Source: Spirochaetota bacterium (GTDB lineage Bacteria > Spirochaetota > UBA4802 > UBA5550). Taken from it: 64,000 bases of DNA. The stretch lies in NCBI GenBank assembly GCA_017999915.1, contig JAGNKX010000002.1, forward strand, positions 186,001 through 250,000. The letters run 5' to 3'. The notes below the pieces were generated by a model. That model was not told where the DNA came from. It was given only the letters and a program-made list of their open reading frames with translations, and did not search any database. Below, one piece after another: positions 57,079-64,000 of this stretch. A program made the translations under genes and the position numbers. Positions within the stretch are counted from its first letter, which is position 1. Every line of letters starts with the position of its first letter.

Positions 57079-58437
57079 TCAGGGGCAGGAGGGCAGCCAG
57101 CTTTCCAGTGCGGCGCCCACGGTTGACGCGGTCCCGTAACTCGCTCCGCCCCAGCCCGCGTCGCTGAAGGCCTTTGCCACGACGTCAGCCCCGGCCGCCC
57201 AGGCTCCCGTGTTCATTTCAAGCAGCAACACCCTCTCATCGGCAAGGTCGCGGAGCCGCGCCGCGGCCCAGGACAGGTTCTTACCGTGACTGCATTTATA
57301 ATCGCGGATGTAAACGATGAAATCATTAATCGCGTTGAGGTCATAGCCGGCATATATCCGCTGGCCGGGATCGGCAAGCTTCCTGATCAGGAAGACCGTG
57401 GAAAAGGTATGCAAGATGCCGTAGGTGAAGGCCGGCGGAGGGCTGCTGTCCATCTGGCTTTGCCGCAGTTCGCCATGGCCCCAGCCGAAGGGGAGCGCGT
57501 TGAGGTCCAGCGAAGTATCCTGGCAGAACCAGACCGGTTCGACCATTCCTCCGGCCCGGGTGACAAGGTCCTGCGAGTGCCACACCGGCACCAGGGTGTC
57601 CCATTCGTCGTGGACGACCAGGAATTTTGTGGAAAGCTTCCCGGCAAGGGCGGCCGTGGTCCAGGTGTCCCAACCGGGAGTCGCGTACATCCTTTCGAGA
57701 TAGGCCTGATAGAATGAAACGTACTGGCTTTCCTTTGTGGCGTCGGCAATGACGGGGATGTCGACGGTCACGTAACGCTCGAACTCCTTGAAGTCAACGG
57801 GCGGATAGAGCGCCACGCCAGCCGAAGGGACCGCCCCGGCCGGAGCGTTGGCCGCGCCATAGAGGGCCTCAAAGCCTCCCCAGGAGCCGCCGTAGATGCC
57901 GAGCCGGGCCGTGTCGGCAAACCCGGAATCCGCGAGAAATCTGAGCCCCGCGGTCATGTCGTCCACATCGTTCTGCAGGTTGCCCTTCGTGTAAAAACGC
58001 CCGAAGGCGTGGAGCACGCCGAAACCGTTAATCGAGAATATCGTGGCGCCTTCAATATAGGTCCGATAAGAGTATAGGGCCGTGCCCGTGGGAGGAGTGT
58101 CGCCGTTCCAGGTGATCCCGTCATAGGGATTGGTCATGACCACCGCGGGCTTTAGGCCCCCTTCCGGGGACGGGATCCACATGGCGTAGGCAGGCTCTTT
58201 TCCGTCGTAATCCAGCCTGAGGAGATAATACGGCTGGCTTCGGCTGTCGATCCTCTCCACGCCGCTTCCGAGCAGGGTCGCACCGGCCGGCAGGGTGATC
58301 GCCGGCGCCGGATTCGGGAGGAAAAGGAGCGCCAGAAGAGCGCCGGCGCCGTCATTTTTTTCCGAACAGCCGGATAAAGCGATCGCCGCCGACAGCAGCA
58401 ATGAAAGCAGAAGAATGTTTATTTTCAAGAATTTCAT
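57079..58437 (-). CDS. Alpha/beta-hydrolase lipoprotein (serine hydrolase)
   Basis: 452 residues. Lipobox ALSGC (Cys23). The nucleophile elbow is IYGGSWGGFEAL (Ser near 199), in the prolyl-oligopeptidase/dienelactone-hydrolase style; VVHDEWDTLVPV supplies the acid region and GWGHGEL the likely histidine. A secreted esterase or peptidase; no substrate evident. It ends 12 bases from the convergent HMA gene. Confidence 0.7.
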   Translation of the reverse strand: MKFLKINILLLSLLLSAAIALSGCSEKNDGAGALLALLFLPNPAPAITLPAGATLLGSGVERIDSRSQPYYLLRLDYDGKEPAYAMWIPSPEGGLKPAVVMTNPYDGITWNGDTPPTGTALYSYRTYIEGATIFSINGFGVLHAFGRFYTKGNLQNDVDDMTAGLRFLADSGFADTARLGIYGGSWGGFEALYGAANAPAGAVPSAGVALYPPVDFKEFERYVTVDIPVIADATKESQYVSFYQAYLERMYATPGWDTWTTAALAGKLSTKFLVVHDEWDTLVPVWHSQDLVTRAGGMVEPVWFCQDTSLDLNALPFGWGHGELRQSQMDSSPPPAFTYGILHTFSTVFLIRKLADPGQRIYAGYDLNAINDFIVYIRDYKCSHGKNLSWAAARLRDLADERVLLLEMNTGAWAAGADVVAKAFSDAGWGGASYGTASTVGAALESWLPSCP

Positions 58438-58828
58438 AACGGCAAACCATAGTAATATACAAAATAATCAGCGCCTGTCCAATAAATTTCTTTAAAAAAA
58501 CATCGACGTATCAAGATTCTCATTGCGGGCGCCATTGCATCGGCACAGGCTTGTTATTAAAACAACAATAACTGCATTGTTGAAAAATAAAACTTCATCC
58601 CTTCTCATGAGGTTAGGTCGTCATTAACACATGGCGGGAAGGGGGGAAGGTGTTGAGATCATCAATAGGGAAACCCTCTCCATTTTATGGAGGCAGCAGC
58701 TAGTACATCCGTGTACGCTGCTGCATGCGCGACATCCTGTCGCTTAGTGTACGCGGAGCGCGGGTGAGATCAAATGATTTCGGGCCGGGGGATGAGGGTA
58801 AATTGATATTGTGGAGCGCGGGCGGGGT
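58438..58828. other. Intergenic region between the hydrolase and polA
   Basis: About 390 bases. The first 170 are AT-rich and hold the promoter side of the hydrolase. The rest is the hairpin repeat element listed separately. No gene seen. Confidence 0.4.
58665..58768 (-). repeat. Third copy of the hairpin-module repeat, inverted
   Basis: In reverse orientation to the 49.8 kb copy: GCAGCAGC (58693-58700)/GCTGCTGC (58717-58724) enclosing GTACA-TCCG-TGTAC (58703-58716), then GCGACA-TCC-TGTCGC (58729-58743), with CTCACCC/GGAGAGGG flanks. The outer stem differs from the 49.8 kb copy by a compensated pair. Confidence 0.75.
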
Positions 58829-61546
58829 CTAATGCGCCTCCTCCCAGCTCTTGCCGACGCCCACGTCGACCCTGACAGGCACCGCCAGGTCCAGGGCGTG
58901 CTCCATCCGGTCTATGACCATCTTTTTCGCCGCCTCCAGCTCCTCCTCCGGGACCTCGAAGACGAGCTCGTCGTGGACCTGCATGATCATCCGCGTCTTC
59001 ATGTTGCTGCTCCTGATATCACCGCTGATGTTGATCATGGCTATCTTGATCATGTCGGCGGAGGTCCCCTGTATCGGAGTGTTGATGGCGATGCGCTCCG
59101 CGCCCTCGCGGCGGAAGGAAGTGTCCGAATCGATCTCGTCGATGGCGCGCTTCCTGCCGAGCATGGTCGCGACAAAGCCGTTGACCCGGGCGAACACTAT
59201 GGTCTCGTCGATGTATTTCTTGAAGCCGGGATAGGTCTCGAAGTAGATGCGGATGAACTCGGCCGCCTCCTTCATGCCGATCTCGGCCTGCTGGGAGAGG
59301 CCGAAGGGCGACACGCCGTAGATCGTGGCGAAGTTGATGACCTTGGCCTGGCGCCGCATGTCGGCCGTGACCTCTCCGATGGGCACGGCGAAGACCGACG
59401 ACGCGGTCATGGCGTGGATGTCGATCCCCTCGTTGAAGGCGCGGATCATGTTCGCGTCGCCGGAGAGGTGGGCGGCCACGCGGAGCTCGATCTGGGAATA
59501 GTCGGCTGACAGGAGGAGGCATCCCTTCTCCGGCACGAAGCCGCGGCGTATCTCCTTGCCCATTTCGTCGCGGACCGGGATGTTCTGGAGGTTCGGTTCG
59601 GACGAGGATAGCCTGCCCGTGGCCACCACGGTCTGGTTGTAGGAGGTGTGGATCCTGCCGGTCTTCGGGGAGACAAGCTTCGGCAGCGCGTCGATGTAGG
59701 TGTTCTTGAGCTTGGAAAGGGTCCGGTACGATATCAGGCGGTCGATGATGGGATGGCTCCCCTGCAGCGACTCCAGCACCTTGATGTCGGTGCTCAGGCC
59801 AGTTTTCGTTTTACGCTGGGGCTTCAGGCCCAGCTTTTCGAAGAGCACGTGGGAGAGCTCCCGCGTGGAATTTATGTTAAAGCTCTGCCCGGCGGCTCCG
59901 TAGATCTCCTCCTCTACGTTCTTCAGCAGCTCCCGGTTCTTCACCTCCAGCTTTTTGAAATAGGCGGTGTCGATCTTCACTCCGGCGCGCTCCATTTCCG
60001 CCAGCACCGGCACCAGGGGCATCTCGATGTCGTTGAAGAGCGGGGACAGGTCCTCGTCGTCGATCTTTCTTTTAAAAATGTTGTAGAGCCGGTAGGTCAC
60101 ATCGGCGTCCTCGATGGCGTATTCGGATATTTTATCCAGGGGGACTTCTTCAACAGGGATCGCGCTCTTGCCGGTGCCCACCAGCTCCTTGAAGGTTATG
60201 GTCTTGTAATTGAGATATTTTCCCGCCAGGTCGTCCATGTTGTGGCGGCGGTCGTTGGGCGAGAGAAGATACGACGCCACCATGGTGTCAAAGGCGACGC
60301 CGGCCAGGCCGATGCCGTAGTTTGCGAGCACCAGCAGGTCGTACTTGATGTTCTGGCCGATCTTCCGCACCTTCGGGTCGGTGAGAAGGGGCTTCAGCTG
60401 GGACAGGGAGCGCGAGGGGTCCATGTACTCCTCGCTGAACATCCCCCGGGAGAGAAGCGGCAGGTACCACCCTTCCCTCTCCCGTATGGAAAAGGACATG
60501 CCCACGAGCTTGGCCTCGACTGGCGCGAGGGACGTCGTTTCCGTGTCGAGGGACACCTCCCCGGCCCTGCGGATGAGACCGATCATCTCCTCGATATCTT
60601 CTTCGGTCCTGATCACGCGATACCGCTTCTCCTCTTTTTCCTGCGCCTTCGGTTCGGCCGCCGGTTCCCTGCCCGCGCTCTCCCCGAAGAAATCCTTTAT
60701 GATGGAGGTCATCTCGAGCTTCCTGAAATAGGGCACGGCGGCGTCGGGACTGATGCCGCTGAATCCGAATTCCGAAATGTCATGATGAATGGAAAGGTCC
60801 GTCCGTACCGTGACGAGATCGCGGCTCAGGTAGGCCATCTCCTTTTCACGGACCAGTGTCTCCTTCTGCTTCCCCTTCACCTCGTCGATACGCTCGTACA
60901 GGCCGTCAAGGCTGCCGTATTCCGCGATCAGCTTCTGCGCCGTTTTCTCGCCGATCCCCTTCACGCCGGGCACGTTGTCCGAAGCGTCGCCCACCAGGGC
61001 CATGTAGTCGATCACCTGGTCGGGCCGCACGCCGAGCATCTCCTCAACCTCCTTCGGACCGTACACCTCGTACTCCGATATCCCCTTCTTGTTGGCGTAG
61101 ATCCTCACGTCGTCGCCCACCAGTTGGTAGGCATCCTTGTCGCCGGTGACCAGCATCACCTCCACGTCTTTCGCGGCGTACTTTTTCGCCATGGTGCCCA
61201 GCACGTCGTCGGCCTCGAAATCGGCCTCCTCGATGCGGGGGATCCCCAGGGTCTCGATCATCTTCTTGATCTCGTCGATCTGTGAGCGGAGGTCCTCCGG
61301 CATCTTCTGGCGGTTCGCCTTGTACTCCGGGTACAGGGCGAAACGGAAGGATTTCTTCGGCGGATCGAAGGCCACCGCCAGGTAATCCGGCTTCTGGTCT
61401 GCGATGAGCTTGAGGAGCATCCGGGCGAATCCGAAGATGGCCGAGGTGTTCTGGCCGTCGCTGTTCAGCAGGGGGCTGCGGATGAAGGCGTAATAGGCCC
61501 GGTAACAGAGGGCGTGGCCGTCGATGATAAAGAGGCGTTTTTTCAT
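58829..61546 (-). CDS. polA: DNA polymerase I
   Basis: 905 residues, three domains: 5'-nuclease (about 1-290, FIDGHALCYRAYYAF start and VTGDKDAYQLV), 3'-5' exonuclease (about 310-510, VSLDTETTS and YAIEDADVTYRL with its acidic residues intact, so proofreading should work), polymerase (about 510-905, SADYSQIELRVAAHLSGD, KVINFATIYGVS and MQVHDELVFEVP). GGGAG lies upstream of the ATG. Confidence 0.97.
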   Translation of the reverse strand: MKKRLFIIDGHALCYRAYYAFIRSPLLNSDGQNTSAIFGFARMLLKLIADQKPDYLAVAFDPPKKSFRFALYPEYKANRQKMPEDLRSQIDEIKKMIETLGIPRIEEADFEADDVLGTMAKKYAAKDVEVMLVTGDKDAYQLVGDDVRIYANKKGISEYEVYGPKEVEEMLGVRPDQVIDYMALVGDASDNVPGVKGIGEKTAQKLIAEYGSLDGLYERIDEVKGKQKETLVREKEMAYLSRDLVTVRTDLSIHHDISEFGFSGISPDAAVPYFRKLEMTSIIKDFFGESAGREPAAEPKAQEKEEKRYRVIRTEEDIEEMIGLIRRAGEVSLDTETTSLAPVEAKLVGMSFSIREREGWYLPLLSRGMFSEEYMDPSRSLSQLKPLLTDPKVRKIGQNIKYDLLVLANYGIGLAGVAFDTMVASYLLSPNDRRHNMDDLAGKYLNYKTITFKELVGTGKSAIPVEEVPLDKISEYAIEDADVTYRLYNIFKRKIDDEDLSPLFNDIEMPLVPVLAEMERAGVKIDTAYFKKLEVKNRELLKNVEEEIYGAAGQSFNINSTRELSHVLFEKLGLKPQRKTKTGLSTDIKVLESLQGSHPIIDRLISYRTLSKLKNTYIDALPKLVSPKTGRIHTSYNQTVVATGRLSSSEPNLQNIPVRDEMGKEIRRGFVPEKGCLLLSADYSQIELRVAAHLSGDANMIRAFNEGIDIHAMTASSVFAVPIGEVTADMRRQAKVINFATIYGVSPFGLSQQAEIGMKEAAEFIRIYFETYPGFKKYIDETIVFARVNGFVATMLGRKRAIDEIDSDTSFRREGAERIAINTPIQGTSADMIKIAMINISGDIRSSNMKTRMIMQVHDELVFEVPEEELEAAKKMVIDRMEHALDLAVPVRVDVGVGKSWEEAH

Positions 61547-61570
61547 GTTGCTGTCTCCCGAAATCCGAAC

Positions 61571-62572
61571 CTATAACCATTCAATCGCATGCTTTTCTAA
61601 AACCGTTATCCTTTCCTTGAGGCGTTTTGAAATATAGAGGTTTACCTTGTCGTCCGCGAGGATCACGTCGATCTCGCCGTGCTGCTTCAGAAATTCCCGC
61701 GCCTTTTCAAGGCCCATCACGAAGATTGCGGTGGCATAGGCGTCCGATAGCGCCGCGCTCTTTGATATCACCGATACGGATGTGAAGGTCTTCGTGGGAT
61801 ATCCGGAGCGGGGGTCGATGATATGGTGGTACCTCACGCCATTGCGCATGACAAAACGCTCGTAGTCGCCGCTCGTGGCTATGGCGTCCATGTCCTCCAG
61901 GTCTATGGTGAGAAGGATGGCGTCCTTGCGGGGATGGCGGAGTCCCGTCACCCATGATCCGAAGAATTTCTTGCCGAAGACCTGCAGGTCGCCGCCGGCG
62001 TCGACAATGCCTGCCTTCACCCCCTTGCCTTTGAGAGCCTCGACCCCCTTCATCACCGCGTAACCCTTGGCTATGGCGCCCAGGCCGATCTTCACGCCGG
62101 GCCGCGCGAAGGATATACTCTTGCCATCAGGATTCAGAATGATGTTCTTCGACCCCACCAGGGGAAGCAGGATGGCCACAGCGCCGGGCGACGGCGGCGT
62201 AAAATTCTTATCCTTATAGTTCCAGAGGCCCTCCAGGGCGGCGAATGTTATATCAAAGCACCCCCCGGTCTCAGCGGATAGATCGACCGACCTCTTTATG
62301 AGATCCCTGGTCTCCCCGGTCACCGTCACAGGGCCGGCTGACCCTCCATGGTTAAGCCGGTAGAGGTCGCTTTCGGGCCTTACCGGGCTCAGGAGCTTCT
62401 CTATGCGCTCTATCTCGCCGAAGGCGGCCCCGGCCGCCGCGCCCGCCAGTTCCGTGTCGCACACCATGGTGAGATTCACGGAGGTCCCCATCAGGGGCCT
62501 GGTCACATGGTTGACCGGCTTCTGACAGGACAGGAGGATGAGCAGTAATATCGGCAGGGCAATTCGATTCAT
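61571..62572 (-). CDS. apbE: FAD:protein FMN transferase
   Basis: 333 residues. A lipobox-like LLSC (Cys16) makes it a likely periplasmic lipoprotein, as usual for ApbE. Motifs: GTSVNLTM, GLGAIAKGYAV, DAGGDLQVFG and the C-terminal DPRSGYP with ALSDAYATA. It attaches FMN to threonine of flavoproteins such as Na+-translocating NADH dehydrogenase or Rnf subunits, none of which is in view. GGAG lies upstream of the ATG. Confidence 0.92.
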   Translation of the reverse strand: MNRIALPILLLILLSCQKPVNHVTRPLMGTSVNLTMVCDTELAGAAAGAAFGEIERIEKLLSPVRPESDLYRLNHGGSAGPVTVTGETRDLIKRSVDLSAETGGCFDITFAALEGLWNYKDKNFTPPSPGAVAILLPLVGSKNIILNPDGKSISFARPGVKIGLGAIAKGYAVMKGVEALKGKGVKAGIVDAGGDLQVFGKKFFGSWVTGLRHPRKDAILLTIDLEDMDAIATSGDYERFVMRNGVRYHHIIDPRSGYPTKTFTSVSVISKSAALSDAYATAIFVMGLEKAREFLKQHGEIDVILADDKVNLYISKRLKERITVLEKHAIEWL

Positions 62573-62731
62573 GGCCGACGCTCCATACTATTAAGGTAGA
62601 TTTACGTCTGGATAAAATAATCGAAAAGCCTTTTCATTTTCAAGGATAAAACAGGGAATCCGATGAATATATTTACGTTTTGAAGGAGCTCCCAAAAATC
62701 AATCGCATTGAAAATCAATCTCCCTACAAAC

Positions 62732-62763
62732 AAAAAGCCCCGCTTCGCATGGAAAACGGGGCT
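62732..62763 (-). terminator. Terminator of the lipase gene
   Basis: On the minus strand AGCCCCG (62757-62763) and CGGGGCT (62736-62742) with a 14-base loop, then a T run (62732-62736). Confidence 0.75.
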
Positions 62764-62791
62764 GTCGAGTATCTTCAATGACGCACATCGA

Positions 62792-64000
62792 TTATTGCGG
62801 AAGGGTACGTAAAAAACCCACCCTTTCAATGTACCAGTCCTCGATATGGCCTATGACGTCCTTTGGATGATTATCCTTGTCCCAGGTGAATATCTCGACA
62901 CCGGTAATATCAAAATGGTCGAAACCCTTGAGAACACCGTAATAGTTCCACTGGCCCTTCCCGGGAATGGTTTCGCCGTCCCAATCGACGATGCTGTCCC
63001 TGACGCCGCTGTAACCCGCCGGATAGAGCCAGGGCCCGTTCATCGAGTTGGTATTGACCACGCCATCATTGGGCCACCAGGAGCTGTCTATGGGAACGCG
63101 ATCACTGACATCCATGTCATAAAAATCGCCGTCGCGGGCGCGCCAGTAACCGCGATACCGCTCGTCATTGCAGGTATAGGCCCCCATCATCGGGCCGGTG
63201 ATGAACCAGGCGATGAAATTATCCGCGTCGCACTCGTGATAATATTCACCGTTATCGCGCATCAGCGGCGACTTCGAAGGATGGCTCGATATGCCGGCAA
63301 AGGAAAAATAATAGGTGCTGCCCTGCGCGTGGACCCAGGCGTTCTGCTCCATGCATCCTTCGGGGCTCAGGTCCCAGAGGCAGATATCCTTCATGTCCCC
63401 GCTGAAATATGTTTCCGCGGCCTCGTTCACCCGTGCGAAATATTCCTTGATCGATTCGCCCTTCTGCCGCGGGATGACGCCGAACTGGTCGAGCTTGAAA
63501 TCGTAAATATTGAAAATGGTCCGGGACGAGTCGACGCCTATCACCTCGAGCACCCCGATGAGTAGCTCCTGGACGAAGGGAATGAGCTTGACCACGCCGT
63601 TGGCCAGGGTCGTGCCGTTGTGAACGCCGGCCATGGTGGAGATGCTGCTGACCATGTTTTTCGTTTCAACCCCGCCGGTGAAGAAGGGAGATATCGGCTC
63701 CTGGCCGGTGTAATCGGCGTTTCTTTCATCGGCATATCCCTGTTCCATGAGCTGGGAGAAGACCCGCGCCGTCATGGCTCCCTGGCTGTGGGCTATGATG
63801 TGGATCTTGCGGTTCGGGCCGGCCTTGCCCCAGTTGTAGAGCAGGGCTTTTCCGGTAAAGTCGCGGCCAAAACGGGCATGGTTGTGCTTTTTCGAATGGG
63901 CCAGGCCGTAATCCACTCTGACACCCCTGAGCTGGGCATAGAGCTCGCAGGCGCGGTCCCAGTTGCTTGAAAAGGGACCCACCACGGCGGTGTAACAATC
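62792..64000 (-). CDS. Family I.5-like lipase, N-terminus beyond the window
   Basis: At least 402 residues; the frame is open to the right edge, so the true start lies outside. It closely follows the Geobacillus/Staphylococcus family I.5 lipase pattern: VGPFSSNWDRACELYAQL, VDYGLAHSKKHNHARFGRDF (zinc ligands), IHIIAHSQG (nucleophile Ser), YDFKLDQFG, WPNDGVVNT (Asp) and FDHFDITGVE (His). Secreted esterase acting on long-chain triacylglycerols in known members. It ends in FLRTLPQ. Confidence 0.85.
   Translation of the reverse strand, partial: DCYTAVVGPFSSNWDRACELYAQLRGVRVDYGLAHSKKHNHARFGRDFTGKALLYNWGKAGPNRKIHIIAHSQGAMTARVFSQLMEQGYADERNADYTGQEPISPFFTGGVETKNMVSSISTMAGVHNGTTLANGVVKLIPFVQELLIGVLEVIGVDSSRTIFNIYDFKLDQFGVIPRQKGESIKEYFARVNEAAETYFSGDMKDICLWDLSPEGCMEQNAWVHAQGSTYYFSFAGISSHPSKSPLMRDNGEYYHECDADNFIAWFITGPMMGAYTCNDERYRGYWRARDGDFYDMDVSDRVPIDSSWWPNDGVVNTNSMNGPWLYPAGYSGVRDSIVDWDGETIPGKGQWNYYGVLKGFDHFDITGVEIFTWDKDNHPKDVIGHIEDWYIERVGFLRTLPQ

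Noticed and set aside
59648-61285. Long open frame antisense to polA
   Set aside because: Codon-complement artefact of a GC-rich gene.

Overview
This 64 kb window is ordinary bacterial chromosome: about 50 genes on both strands in short operons, no rRNA or tRNA gene, no CRISPR array, no phage and no complete transposon. The gene style suggests a spirochaete of the Leptospira side of the phylum, in which F-type rather than V-type ATPases are found. Pointers are an AraC regulator with a 7-TM N-terminus, a 7TM-DISM receptor fused to a PP2C phosphatase, an AlgI/AlgJ-type O-acetylation pair and many loose-lipobox lipoproteins. This assignment is inference; no marker rRNA is present.

Layout. 1-3 kb: F-type ATP synthase genes on the minus strand (atpZ-like, atpB, atpE, atpF, atpH, start of atpA). 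3-9.7 kb: HicB-like protein, PPIase lipoprotein, outer-membrane barrel protein, map, recA with its own promoter, a 241-bp MITE-like element, and an unknown membrane protein. 9.9-16 kb: 7TM-DISM/PP2C phosphatase coupled to an AEC transporter, then the AlgI/AlgJ-like pair. 16.3-19 kb: leuA preceded by a complete leucine attenuator (leader peptide plus competing hairpins). 19-25 kb: PAP2 phosphatase, alanine racemase, amidohydrolase, and a lectin/zincin/TPR secreted protein. 25-27.8 kb: S-adenosylhomocysteine hydrolase and a SahR-like ArsR-methyltransferase regulator, each with a palindromic operator candidate. 28-36.6 kb: a phosphoesterase-nucleotidyltransferase fusion, a methyltransferase, an SGNH lipoprotein, lysA, a chemotaxis receptor and a copper ATPase. 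36.8-42.2 kb: a cluster of secreted proteins including a second lectin/zincin/TPR protein with permuted domain order, a transglutaminase-like/TSP3 protein and a gene-tail fragment. 42-51.5 kb: SDR, AraC-7TM regulator, ilvBN-ilvC, thioredoxin-like lipoprotein and a nucleosidase-like protein. 51.6-64 kb: YARHG protein, prfC, transketolase coupled to a CopZ-like protein, a cysteine-less paralogue of it, a serine hydrolase, polA, apbE and a partial family I.5 lipase.

How the genes fit together: leuA, ilvBN and ilvC cover branched-chain amino acid synthesis, with leucine attenuation visible only at leuA. ahcY, the SahR-like regulator and perhaps the nucleosidase-like protein handle S-adenosylhomocysteine. 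copA and the HMA proteins handle copper. alr and lysA serve peptidoglycan and lysine.

The most noteworthy non-coding content is the leu attenuator, the 44-bp palindrome over the start codon of the ArsR-methyltransferase gene, and several layers of dispersed repeats. These are a nested-hairpin family with constant GGA/CGGA loops and varying stems, a CTCACCC...GGGTGAG element that is its host in two places, a 12-mer GGGGTCAGAGCA (six copies) and a 16-bp palindrome ACCGATARTTATCGGT (six full or partial copies). The 12-mer and the palindrome also lie inside genes.
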